Source: UMGS1696 sp045643285 (GTDB taxonomy: Bacteria; Bacillota; Clostridia; Oscillospirales; CAG-272). From it: a stretch of DNA of 64,000 nt. Shown piece after piece: positions 23,716-32,025 of the stretch. The notes under the pieces were generated by a model. The model had not been told where the DNA came from, searched no databases, and was given only the letters and a program-made list of their open reading frames with translations. The position numbers were made by a program, and so were the translations under genes. Where the stretch lies: contig JAZUKN010000102.1 of the NCBI GenBank assembly GCA_045643285.1, positions 119,389-183,388 on the forward strand, written 5' to 3'. Each line of letters starts with the position of its first letter. Position 1 is the stretch's first letter.

Positions 23716-24993
23716 TTATTTTTCCGCGCTGTCCCAGTATTTTCTGAAATAACTGTTCCTCTTCTGCTTCCGTGCGATGAAATATACGAGCAGAGCAAGC
23801 AGAGCGGCAACGATTACGGCACAGATGACATAGATCGATGTGCCGATGGTGGATTCGATCTTGAGGTCTTCCCAAAGGGAATTCATAAGGTTTCTCGTGT
23901 CGTCGGGCAGATCGAAGTAATATTCCATTTTCGATGAATCAAAGCCGTAGAGAATGTCTATTGCATCAGGGTGTATCTCCTCCATGCACTCGACATATTC
24001 TTCGTTCTCCATGATCCTCGACTGCGGAGACGCATAGCATATGTATTCGGCGTTTGCGACAGCCGCTTCTTCGTCGAGCATGAAGTTGATGTATTCGCAC
24101 GCGAGATCATAGCTCATTACCGACGACGGAATGCACATGGCGTCAACGAATACGTTTGTGCCTTCTTCGGGGTAGTAGAACGCGAGACGGTCGTTGTCGG
24201 CATACATCGTGAAGAAGTCACCGGCATAGTACGACGTTACAGCCGCACTGCCGCCCTTCATCTTGTTGAACATCTCGTCCATGACGTAACCCTGAACGAC
24301 GGGCTTTTGCTCTTTGAGATACTCAAAGGCATTTGTCCATTCGTCGGGATCTTCGGAGTTGATGCTGTAACCGAGCGAATACTGCGCCGTCATGAACGCA
24401 TCGCGCGGATTGTTGAACTGGAGAATATTTCCGGCGTACTTTTCGTTCCACATCAGATCCCACGAGCCGGTGTCCTCTTCGTCGACCATTTCGGTGTTGT
24501 AGATAACGCCGACCGTTCCGAACGTGTAGGGAACAGAGTAGAGGTTTTCGGGGTCAAAGTAGAGATTTTTGAATTCGTCGTCGATATAGCAATAGTTCGG
24601 GATGTTCTCTTCGGGGTTAAGCTCAGCGAGCAACCCTTCTGCCGCAAGACGCGCAACCATGTAGTCGGACGGAATTATAACGTCATACGCCACGGCACCG
24701 GACGAGAGCTTTGCGTAAAGGTCTTCGTTAGACGAGAACGTCGAGTAGTTTACCGTGACGTTTCTGCCGAGCTCTTCGCGGCAATAATCTTCAAAAGCGG
24801 CATTGACGTCAAGCGAATCCTCGCTTCCGTCGGAGATGTATTCACCCCAGTTGTAAACGTACAGTGTTTCGCTCTTTCCGCTGGCAGGTGCGCCGCCGTC
24901 TTCTTCGCCGGATCCGCACGAAACAAGACAGAACGCGAGCGAGAGGATCATAAGAGCGGCGAGGACGAGCGTGAATATCTTTTTAAGTTTCAT
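23716..24993 (-). CDS. potD: Spermidine/putrescine ABC transporter substrate-binding lipoprotein, with C-terminal membrane helix
   Basis: 425 residues from the ATG at 24993, which has GAGGTG 9 bases upstream; an ATG at 25020 would overlap potC and has a weaker site. A lipoprotein signal ends in LVSCGSG at about residue 26. The PotD fold follows: LYVYNWGEYI, DVIIPSDYMVARL, YSVPYTFGTVGVIYN, and AVTSYYAGDFF. It binds polyamines outside the cell and delivers them to PotBC. Unusually, after the binding domain comes a hydrophobic helix (TSIYVICAVIVAALLALL) and a basic tail, so the protein appears anchored at both ends. Confidence 0.93.
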   Translation of the reverse strand: MKLKKIFTLVLAALMILSLAFCLVSCGSGEEDGGAPASGKSETLYVYNWGEYISDGSEDSLDVNAAFEDYCREELGRNVTVNYSTFSSNEDLYAKLSSGAVAYDVIIPSDYMVARLAAEGLLAELNPEENIPNYCYIDDEFKNLYFDPENLYSVPYTFGTVGVIYNTEMVDEEDTGSWDLMWNEKYAGNILQFNNPRDAFMTAQYSLGYSINSEDPDEWTNAFEYLKEQKPVVQGYVMDEMFNKMKGGSAAVTSYYAGDFFTMYADNDRLAFYYPEEGTNVFVDAMCIPSSVMSYDLACEYINFMLDEEAAVANAEYICYASPQSRIMENEEYVECMEEIHPDAIDILYGFDSSKMEYYFDLPDDTRNLMNSLWEDLKIESTIGTSIYVICAVIVAALLALLVYFIARKQKRNSYFRKYWDSAEK

Positions 24994-25003
24994 TCCGTTC
25001 ACC

Positions 25004-25801
25004 TCACTTGCTTTCTTCATCTTTCTTGCCGAAGAAGTTTACGGCAAGCAGAAGAACGAGGATAACTACGACCATAAGAGCGCAGAGTGCGTACATACTG
25101 TACTTTACTTCGTGCGCGGTCTGGTTGTAGACATAAAGCGGAAGCGTCTGGAAATCGGGAGACGATACGAAATGGCTTATTACGAAGTCGTCGAGAGAGA
25201 GCGTAAAGCCGAGCATCAGTCCCGAAATAACGCCGGGCATAACGAGCGGAAGCTCCACCTTGAAGAACGAGCGCGCAGGTGTGCAGCCGAGGTCAAGCGA
25301 CGCCTCAGTCAGACTCTTGTCCATCTGCTGGAAACGCGGAAGAACGGAGAGAATGACGTACGGCAGGTTGAACGTCGTATGGGCGATGAGCATTGTTGTG
25401 AATCCGAGGCCCTTTATCGGAGAGAACGGGATCGACATAGACGCAACGAAGAGAAGCATCATCGAAACGCCCGTTACGATATCGGGGTTCATCATCGGGA
25501 TGTTCGTGACGGACTGAACGGCAGTCTTGAAGTAACGCGAACGCATACGCGAGATGCCGAACGCCGCGAGAGTGCCGATGACTGTTGCGATAACAGACGA
25601 AGAAACCGCAAGGATAAGCGAATTCTTCAGTGCGTCAAGCGCAACGGGAGAGTGGAACAGCTCACCGTACCATTTGAGGGAGAAAGTCGAGAAATGGCTG
25701 AGCGAGCCTGCTTTGTTGAACGAGAAGAGAACGATAAGAATGATCGGTGCGTACAGAAGCGCGAAGACGATCCACATATAAACCTTTGATAAAGTTTTCA
25801 T
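25004..25801 (-). CDS. potC: Spermidine/putrescine ABC transporter permease
   Basis: 265 residues, six helices, with the binding-protein-dependent permease motif EASLDLGCTPARSFFKVELPLVMPGVISG (the EAA loop contacting PotA) near residue 155. The N-terminus and the LDDFVISHFV segment near residue 193 match PotC rather than PotB. It overlaps potB by 4 bases and lies 10 bases before potD. The gene order potA-B-C-D is the standard one. Confidence 0.95.
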   Translation of the reverse strand: MKTLSKVYMWIVFALLYAPIILIVLFSFNKAGSLSHFSTFSLKWYGELFHSPVALDALKNSLILAVSSSVIATVIGTLAAFGISRMRSRYFKTAVQSVTNIPMMNPDIVTGVSMMLLFVASMSIPFSPIKGLGFTTMLIAHTTFNLPYVILSVLPRFQQMDKSLTEASLDLGCTPARSFFKVELPLVMPGVISGLMLGFTLSLDDFVISHFVSSPDFQTLPLYVYNQTAHEVKYSMYALCALMVVVILVLLLAVNFFGKKDEESK

Positions 25802-26631
25802 ACGATGATCTCCTCCTCTCCGTCATCCGAGAACTTGTTCATAACCGCAACGGATATGAGTATCAGTATCATCATAACGAGCGAGATCGCCGCGCCGATG
25901 TTGTATGTACTCTTGTTCTGGAACTGTCTTTCTATGGTATCACCGATAAGGTCGAACGAGCCGCCGCCGAGCTTCTGGGAAATATAGAACGTGCTGATCG
26001 ACGGTACGAATACCATTGTAATACCGGAAACGACGCCGGGGAGAGACAGCGGAAATACGACCTTAAACATCGTTTTCGTGCTGTTGCATCCGAGATCGCT
26101 TGCGGCTTCGAGGTATCTTTCGTCGAGCTTTGATATGCTCGTGTAGATAGGAAGTACCATATACGGCAGGAAATCGTATACCATGCCGAGGATCACCGCA
26201 CCTGACGTGCCGATTATTTTTACCTTTCCGATGCCGATAGCTTCAAGCAGGGAATTGAACAGTCCGCCGTTGTCGAGAAGCGCCATGAGCGAATAAGTTC
26301 TGATAAGCAGGCTTATCCACATAGGGAGCATGAGAAGCACGACAACGAGCTTCTGTCTGCTCGGAGAAAGACGTGAGATAGCATAAGCGAGAGGGTAGCC
26401 GATAAGCAGACAGATCACAGTCGCTATCAGCGCGAAGCATACGGAAAGCACAAAAATGTGCGTGTAGCTGCCGAGACCTGTTATGTTGTCGAGAGTGAAC
26501 GTTCCGTAGGAGTCAGTGAACGCAAAATAGATCACGAAGATGAGCGGAGCTATAATGAACAGCAAAGCCCATACAAGATGCGGAACGGATGCAAAGCTCT
26601 CGAGAAAAGAGCGTTTTTTCATCCCCGTCAA
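25798..26631 (-). CDS. potB: Spermidine/putrescine ABC transporter permease
   Basis: 277 residues, six helices. The EAA loop reads EAASDLGCNSTKTMFKVVFPLSLPG near residue 188, and the segment SISTFYISQKLGG after it is typical of PotB. It forms the channel with PotC. It overlaps potA and potC by 4 bases each (ATGA), which implies translational coupling. Confidence 0.95.
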   Translation of the reverse strand: MTGMKKRSFLESFASVPHLVWALLFIIAPLIFVIYFAFTDSYGTFTLDNITGLGSYTHIFVLSVCFALIATVICLLIGYPLAYAISRLSPSRQKLVVVLLMLPMWISLLIRTYSLMALLDNGGLFNSLLEAIGIGKVKIIGTSGAVILGMVYDFLPYMVLPIYTSISKLDERYLEAASDLGCNSTKTMFKVVFPLSLPGVVSGITMVFVPSISTFYISQKLGGGSFDLIGDTIERQFQNKSTYNIGAAISLVMMILILISVAVMNKFSDDGEEEIIV

Positions 26632-27779
26632 TCCTCCGTCACGCTGTCCTCAGCGTCTTCTTCATCGGACGAAGCATTGGAAAGCTCGTCAAATTCTTCG
26701 GAGTACGAGGAGTAGTCACCGAACATATTCGAGTATTCGGATTTTTTCATTACATGGATGGCGTCGGGATCTATCGAAAGACCGATAGTTTCGTCGGGCG
26801 CGCAGTAGTCCGTTGTCTGGATCATCCACTTGAATCCGTTTATGTCTACGATTATCTCCCAGTGAACGCCTTTGAACGTAACGGACGTTACAACGCCTTT
26901 CAGCATTCCCTTGTCGGGTGAAACGATGTCAACGTCTTCGGGGCGGACGACAACGTCCACTGACTCATTAGGCTCGAATCCTGCGTCGAGACAATCGAAG
27001 ATATGTCCGGCGAATTTTGCTTTGAAGTCTGCGAGCATAACGCCGTCGAGAATGTTCGATTCACCGATGAAGTCGGCAACGAAGGCGTTTTTCGGCTCGT
27101 TGTAGATATCAGTCGGAGAGCCGATCTGCTGGATCTTGCCGTCTGCCATAACTACTATGGTATCGGACATCGAGAGGGCTTCCTCCTGGTCGTGCGTAAC
27201 GTAAATGAACGTGATACCTGTTCTGTCGTGAAGTGCCTTCAGCTCGTTCTGCATATCCTTGCGGAGCTTTAAGTCAAGTGCGGAAAGCGGCTCGTCGAGA
27301 AGCAGGACTTTCGGGTTGTTGATCAGTGCGCGCGCTATTGCAACACGCTGCTGCTGACCTCCGGAGAGCTTTTCGACCTTGCGTTTTTCAAAGCCCTTGA
27401 GGTTTACAAGCTCAAGCATTTCGCGGACTCTTTCGACGATCTCTTTTTCGCCGACGTGCTTGACTCTCAGCCCGAATGCGACATTCTCGAACACATTGAG
27501 GTGCGGGAACAGGGCATAACGCTGAAAAATGGTGTTTACTTCGCGCTTGTACGAAGGAACACCACTCATGTCTTTTGAGTCAAAAAACACCTGTCCTTCG
27601 GTCGGTTCGAGGAAACCTGCGATAAGTCGGAGAGTCGTCGTTTTTCCGCAGCCTGAGGCTCCGAGAAAAGTGATGAATTCTCCGTCTTTTATCGACAGTG
27701 AGAGGTCGTCAAGGACCGTATCCTCACCGAATCGGACGGTGATGTTTTTCAGCTCGATGATATTCTTTTTGTTTTCCAT
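26628..27779 (-). CDS. potA: Spermidine/putrescine ABC transporter ATP-binding protein
   Basis: 383 residues from the ATG at 27779; the frame runs up to 27842 but the longer form has no better site. Walker A is GASGCGKTTTLRL, signature LSGGQQQRVAIARAL, Walker B VLLLDEPLSALDLKLR, H-loop VTHDQEEA. A C-terminal TOBE-type regulatory domain spans about residues 270-350, followed by an acidic, serine-rich tail of about 25 residues that is unusual for PotA. It powers polyamine import. The long leader upstream (27780-28112) carries alternative RNA structures. Confidence 0.95.
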   Translation of the reverse strand: MENKKNIIELKNITVRFGEDTVLDDLSLSIKDGEFITFLGASGCGKTTTLRLIAGFLEPTEGQVFFDSKDMSGVPSYKREVNTIFQRYALFPHLNVFENVAFGLRVKHVGEKEIVERVREMLELVNLKGFEKRKVEKLSGGQQQRVAIARALINNPKVLLLDEPLSALDLKLRKDMQNELKALHDRTGITFIYVTHDQEEALSMSDTIVVMADGKIQQIGSPTDIYNEPKNAFVADFIGESNILDGVMLADFKAKFAGHIFDCLDAGFEPNESVDVVVRPEDVDIVSPDKGMLKGVVTSVTFKGVHWEIIVDINGFKWMIQTTDYCAPDETIGLSIDPDAIHVMKKSEYSNMFGDYSSYSEEFDELSNASSDEEDAEDSVTED

Positions 27780-28112
27780 TTTGCATCCCCCTTTGCGGCA
27801 AAAGACCACGTATAGCCGTATTACAGCTCTGCGCGAACCCACACTCGACTAATCGCAGTCCCCGCAAAGAGTGTGTTACAAAACAGCTTCATAGCCGTTT
27901 GCAACTGCGATTTCTCAGATTTTTATTATCTCGGTTTTGTAAAAACTGCCGGGTGTGAACACCAAATATTCAGTTGTGAATCTCCCGCGTCTTTTTGCGC
28001 CACAGACGGATACTGACTGTCTTTCGGTGGGCGGAGGAACACGGTATGATGTTTTGTAGATCCGACAGTCTTTGCACTATCGGACTTGTCAGCACAGATG
28101 CAAAAATCGTGC
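27780..28112 (-). promoter_or_regulatory. Long structured 5' leader of potABCD, possible riboswitch or attenuator
   Basis: About 333 bases lie between the transcription start and the potA ATG with no gene. Three helices of 7-9 perfect pairs are seen: A (27934-27942 with 27876-27884), B (27904-27912 with 27851-27859) and C (27869-27875 with 27840-27846). A and C can coexist; B crosses both, so the leader can adopt A plus C or B. Farther 5' a hairpin at 28062-28083 and a compact region 27945-28060 could form a ligand domain. I recognise no known riboswitch class with confidence. Control by polyamines or a related compound is an inference from the gene it precedes. Confidence 0.55.
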
Positions 28113-28118
28113 GATAAA

Positions 28119-28147
28119 ATAATACTATGAATGTCGTAATTTGTCAA
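28119..28147 (-). promoter_or_regulatory. Sigma-A promoter of potABCD
   Basis: On the minus strand TTGACA (28147-28142), 17-base spacer, TATTAT (28124-28119). It lies just behind the terminator of the preceding operon. Confidence 0.8.
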
Positions 28148-28182
28148 TACATTTTTCATTATTTTTCCACAAAAAAATGTAT

Positions 28183-28220
28183 AAAAAAACACTGCATAAC
28201 CCCTTGTATTTATGCAGTGT
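28183..28220 (-). terminator. Terminator of the aminotransferase-ppa-obgE operon
   Basis: ACACTGCATA and TATGCAGTGT (28189-28198 and 28211-28220) pair perfectly; on the minus strand seven T follow. Confidence 0.9.
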
Positions 28221-28226
28221 AGTGTA

Positions 28227-28724
28227 TTATTCCAGACCGTAGAGAAAACGTTTTACTCTTTCGGCTTTTGCCGCCATTTCGAGAGCGTAAGTAAGACGTA
28301 TAGCATTATGTAAACCGTCGCTTAACACAACGGCAAATCTGCCGCGGATAAGCAGTGCTTTCGCGTCGGTTTCACGCATTGTGTCGGTTATTATATCGGG
28401 ACTTGTGCAGAATATGTTCGATCCGAGAAGCAGAGAGGTATCTTTATCAAATATGGGAAGAGTTTCACACCGTTCTGCGAATGAAAACGCAAATCCCTCG
28501 CGCATCAGTACGACCGTGCCGACCTTTTCCGAATGCGAGTATATCTTTTGCAGGATCGTTTCGTCCTCGCCGCCCGATTCGGTTATGTCTTCCGTCGGAC
28601 TGCTTTCGGTACGGCGGTAGAAGATCCGCCCGCTGTCTTTGTCTCTGTACGAGAGCGAAAGACCGTACGGCGTGAGGACTGAGTGGCGCGCCGCGTCGAG
28701 ATATGCGCTGTCAAGAATATCCAT
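28227..28724 (-). CDS. Hypothetical protein with degenerate class II aldolase/adducin-like end
   Basis: 165 residues from the ATG at 28724, which comes one base after the obgE stop; a TTG at 28748 would overlap obgE. The C-terminal segment ALLIRGRFAVVLSDGLHNAI, then ALEMAAKAERVKRFLYG, follows the pattern of the last helices of class II aldolases, and the N-terminal DAARHSVLTPYGLSLSYRD also recalls that fold. However, the HxH zinc site of true aldolases is not visible, and the protein is shorter than the usual 200-220 residues. It may be a non-catalytic relative. Its placement behind obgE may be functional or chance. Confidence 0.6.
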   Translation of the reverse strand: MDILDSAYLDAARHSVLTPYGLSLSYRDKDSGRIFYRRTESSPTEDITESGGEDETILQKIYSHSEKVGTVVLMREGFAFSFAERCETLPIFDKDTSLLLGSNIFCTSPDIITDTMRETDAKALLIRGRFAVVLSDGLHNAIRLTYALEMAAKAERVKRFLYGLE

Positions 28725-28725
28725 A

Positions 28726-30042
28726 TCAGTTGACAAATTCAAATTCAACGTCGTCTATCTTAACGATGTCGCCCTCTTCGCATCCGGCGTCGCGCAGTCT
28801 GTCGATAAGACCGAACTTCTGGAGAGAACGCTGGAAGTACATCATGGATTCTCTGTCGAAGAAGTTCACGCGGTTGACAAGCGCTGTAGTCCACGCGCCT
28901 TCGAGACGGAACGAAGCGTCGTCTTCGCGGCTGATCTCAACGTCTTCGGGCAAATGACCGAGGGAGGAAAGCTCGTCCTCTGCCGTAAATTCGGCTTCAT
29001 AAGTAAGGATAGGCGGAAGCTCGCGGAGCATCGCGGCGATCTTGTCAATAAGCGGCTTCAGACCCATTTTCTGTGAAGCCGAGATGTATACGACTTCGTA
29101 GCCGAGCTCTTTGCAGTGTGCTTCAAGCGCCGCACATTCCTCCGAAAGCTCGGGTATCATCGAAAATTCGTCTTCGGAATTGACGAGCAGATCAGCTTTG
29201 TTTGCAGCGACGATACGCGGACGTGACGCAAGCTCTTCCGAGAATTTCTCAAGTTCTGCGGAGATCGTGTCAAAGTCTTCAACGGGTGTGCGCCCTTCCT
29301 GCCCCGAAATATCGACGACCTGTACAAGCATACGGCATCTTTCTATATGACGGAGGAATTCGTGACCAAGCCCTGCGCCCTCTGATGCTCCTTCGATAAG
29401 TCCGGGGATGTCAGCCATAACGAATCCGCTCTCGCCGCCAGTTGCTACGACACCGAGATTAGGCTCCAGCGTTGTGAAATGATAGTCGGCGATCTTCGGA
29501 CGTGCGGCTGAAATTGCGGCGAGCAGGGAAGATTTTCCGGCAGACGGGAGTCCTGCAAGCCCTACGTCGGCGATCATCTTTAATTCAAGAATGACTTCTC
29601 GCTCGTCTCCTGGAAGACCGGGTTTCGCAAAGCGCGGAATCTGTCTCGTCGGGGTGGCGAAATGCCTGTTTCCCCAACCGCCTCGACCGCCTCGGCAGAG
29701 AATGAAGTCTTCACCGTCCGACATATCATGGATAATTTTTTCACTTGCAGCGTCACGGATAAGTGTTCCGCGCGGAACGAGAATGATAGTGTCGTCTCCG
29801 TTTCCGCCGTGGAACTTCTGACCGCCGCCGTCTTCACCGTTGCGAGCGACGAATTTTCTCTTGTATCTGAATGCGAGCAGGGTGTTCGAGCCCTCGTCGA
29901 TGCGGAAGATGATGTTTCCGCCGTTTCCTCCGTCGCCGCCGTCAGGACCGCCCTTTGCGACGTATTTTTCACGTCTGAAAGAAACGACTCCGTTTCCGCC
30001 GTTTCCGGCTTTTGTGTAAATTTTTATTTTGTCGATAAACAT
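28726..30042 (-). CDS. obgE: GTPase ObgE/CgtA
   Basis: 438 residues in three parts: the glycine-rich Obg fold (1-158, with GGDGGNGG runs), the G domain (Walker A GLPSAGKSSLLAAIS near residue 166, switch DIPGLIEGASEGAGLGHEFL, NKAD motif as AANKADLL), and a C-terminal OCT-type domain from about 350 (SREDDASFRLEGAWTTALVNRVNF). It has roles in 50S assembly and stress control. It starts 10 bases after the ppa stop. Confidence 0.97.
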   Translation of the reverse strand: MFIDKIKIYTKAGNGGNGVVSFRREKYVAKGGPDGGDGGNGGNIIFRIDEGSNTLLAFRYKRKFVARNGEDGGGQKFHGGNGDDTIILVPRGTLIRDAASEKIIHDMSDGEDFILCRGGRGGWGNRHFATPTRQIPRFAKPGLPGDEREVILELKMIADVGLAGLPSAGKSSLLAAISAARPKIADYHFTTLEPNLGVVATGGESGFVMADIPGLIEGASEGAGLGHEFLRHIERCRMLVQVVDISGQEGRTPVEDFDTISAELEKFSEELASRPRIVAANKADLLVNSEDEFSMIPELSEECAALEAHCKELGYEVVYISASQKMGLKPLIDKIAAMLRELPPILTYEAEFTAEDELSSLGHLPEDVEISREDDASFRLEGAWTTALVNRVNFFDRESMMYFQRSLQKFGLIDRLRDAGCEEGDIVKIDDVEFEFVN

Positions 30043-30052
30043 AAGTCTTTCC

Positions 30053-30595
30053 TTATTTGTTTAATAGTACCTTTTGATTTTCGTTATAGAGTCTGAGACA
30101 TTTTCTGATGATGCTTTCGGCTTCCGCTCTGTCACCAATTTCGTCGACCGCCGTCGTCTTGTTTTCAAGCTGTTTGTATACGGTGAAGAAGTGGCACATC
30201 TCGTCGTAAACGTGGTGCGGAAGATCGTAAAGGGAAGAGTAAGAGTTGTAGTACGGATCGGTAAACGGGATGCCGATTATCTTTTCGTCAAGCCGTCCGT
30301 TGTCCACCATTTTTATTACACCGATAGGGAAGCACGTCACGAGCGTCATCGGGAGAATCTCTTCCGAGCAGATCACAAGCACGTCGAGCGGGTCGTCGTC
30401 TTCTGCGTAAGTGCGCGGAATGAAGCCGTAGTTTGCCGGATAATGCGTCGAGGTGTGGAGTATTCTGTCGAGACGGAGAAGTCCTGTTTTTTTATCAAGC
30501 TCGTATTTTATCTTGCTTCCTTTTGTTATCTCGATTACAGCCGGAAATGATTCGGGTGTCACAAGCTCGGGGGACATATCGTGCCAGATGTTCAT
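30053..30595 (-). CDS. ppa: Inorganic pyrophosphatase (family I)
   Basis: 180 residues. The family I signature is present: KGSKIKYELDKKTGLLRLDR, YPANYGFIPRTYAEDDDPLDVLVI, in which the DDDPLD acids bind magnesium, and later KIIGIPFTDP. It hydrolyses pyrophosphate to drive biosynthesis. It starts 27 bases after the upstream aminotransferase. Confidence 0.96.
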   Translation of the reverse strand: MNIWHDMSPELVTPESFPAVIEITKGSKIKYELDKKTGLLRLDRILHTSTHYPANYGFIPRTYAEDDDPLDVLVICSEEILPMTLVTCFPIGVIKMVDNGRLDEKIIGIPFTDPYYNSYSSLYDLPHHVYDEMCHFFTVYKQLENKTTAVDEIGDRAEAESIIRKCLRLYNENQKVLLNK

Positions 30596-30622
30596 GATTA
30601 CTCCTTAAAATGAAATTATGTA

Positions 30623-31816
30623 TCAGTCACCGAACATTTCACGGGCAAGATCGGATATGATTTTAATTCCGCGGACGATATCATCGTCGGACGGCATCGA
30701 ATAGTTGAGACGGAACGAATCGGACGTTGCTTCCGTGTCGCAGTTGAACGCCGTACCCGGTACGACTGCGACCTTTCTTTTCAGTGCTTCACGGACAAAT
30801 TCCGCCGAATCTTTTCCGTCTGGGAGAGTACACCAAATGAACAGACCGCCTTCGGGACGTGTGTATTTCACGCACTTCGGCATATTCTTGTCAAGCTCTG
30901 CGAGCATCAGACCGCATTTCTGACGGTAGAGCGCCTGGATGTCCTTGATATGCGCGTCGAGGTCGCGTTCTGTCATATAGCGGTAGCAGAGCATCTGGAA
31001 GAAGATGTTCGTGTGAACGTCCTCGACCTGCTTTGCGACGACCATTTTCTGGATCACTTCGGACGGAGCGCACGCATATCCGATACGCATACCTGCCGAG
31101 AGTATCTTCGAGAAGGACGAGCAGTATATAACGATCCCGTCTTCGTCGAATGACTTGTAAGTCGGAATGTCTTCGCCTGCAAAGCGAAGCTCACCGTACG
31201 GGTTGTCCTCAACGATCAGCACGCCGTGCTTCTTTGCGATCTCGTAGACTTTCTTTCTGTTCTCAAGCGTCGAGCAGATACCTGCCGGATTCTGGAACGT
31301 CGGAATTACGTAGATGAGCTTTATTCTGTCGTTCTCGGAAAGCGTTTTTTCGAGAATATCGGCGTCGATACCGTCGTCACGGAGCGGAACGCCTATCGGA
31401 GTAACGCCGTTCGAGCGGAAAGAGTTGAGCGAGCCGATGAACGACGGATTTTCGCAGACGATATAGTCGCCCTCGTTGCAGAACGTCTTGCACGCAAGCT
31501 CGATGCCCTGCTGACCTCCGGACGTGATTATCGTTTCGTCAAATTCTCTGCCGATTCCGAATTTGTCGTGGATACGTTTCTTTATAGCGTCTCTGAACGG
31601 CGGATAACCCTCTGTGATGCTGTACTGGAGCGCGGCTGTCGAATCGTTCTCGAATATATCGGCGGAGATCTCGGCAAGCTCTTTAGCAGGGAAAGAAAGC
31701 GGAGACGGGTTGCCGGCTGCAAAGCTGATTATCGTTTTGTCGGAAAGAGATTTGAAAATCTCACGGATCGCCGACGGCTTGAGTTCTGCGAGTTTATTTG
31801 AAAAATTGTATTCCAT
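30623..31816 (-). CDS. PLP-dependent aminotransferase, class I/II (2-aminoadipate/MocR-like type)
   Basis: 397 residues of fold type I. It starts with ISFAAGNPSPLSFPA, a feature of 2-aminoadipate and kynurenine-type transaminases and of MocR C-domains; the MocR DNA-binding domain is absent. The active-site region is YCSSFSKILSAGMRIGYA with the PLP Lys, and the Asp and Tyr contacts are in YVIPTFQNPAG and VEDNPYGELRF. The amino donor is not clear. It is the first gene of a four-gene operon with ppa and obgE. Confidence 0.88.
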   Translation of the reverse strand: MEYNFSNKLAELKPSAIREIFKSLSDKTIISFAAGNPSPLSFPAKELAEISADIFENDSTAALQYSITEGYPPFRDAIKKRIHDKFGIGREFDETIITSGGQQGIELACKTFCNEGDYIVCENPSFIGSLNSFRSNGVTPIGVPLRDDGIDADILEKTLSENDRIKLIYVIPTFQNPAGICSTLENRKKVYEIAKKHGVLIVEDNPYGELRFAGEDIPTYKSFDEDGIVIYCSSFSKILSAGMRIGYACAPSEVIQKMVVAKQVEDVHTNIFFQMLCYRYMTERDLDAHIKDIQALYRQKCGLMLAELDKNMPKCVKYTRPEGGLFIWCTLPDGKDSAEFVREALKRKVAVVPGTAFNCDTEATSDSFRLNYSMPSDDDIVRGIKIISDLAREMFGD

Positions 31817-31962
31817 ACTGTATTATTCCTCACTTTTCGGTGAAATAAAATCTATAATATAATATTTTATCACAAAAAAAAAGGAAAAACAAGTATTTGT
31901 GTCCGAAAATCGGACGGGTGAATATATTTTATACCGAATTTTTCATAACTATTTGAAAACTA

Positions 31963-31991
31963 TTGTATTTTCCGTATTTTTATGGTAAAAT
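31963..31991 (+). promoter_or_regulatory. Sigma-A promoter of hisS-aspS
   Basis: TTGTAT (31963-31968), 17-base spacer, TAAAAT (31986-31991). The leader is only about 30 bases, so there is no T-box here, unlike many clostridial hisS genes. Confidence 0.7.
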
Positions 31992-32025
31992 ACATTTTGA
32001 TTCTAAATAATATCCGGAGTATACT

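Noticed and set aside
27945..28060. ykkC-type (guanidine, PRPP or ppGpp) riboswitch in the potA leader
   Set aside because: A short hairpin followed by CGGGAGA resembles the 3' end of that class, but the conserved 5' part could not be aligned.
31817..32025. T-box or other leader upstream of hisS
   Set aside because: The leader is only about 30 bases and has no T-box core.
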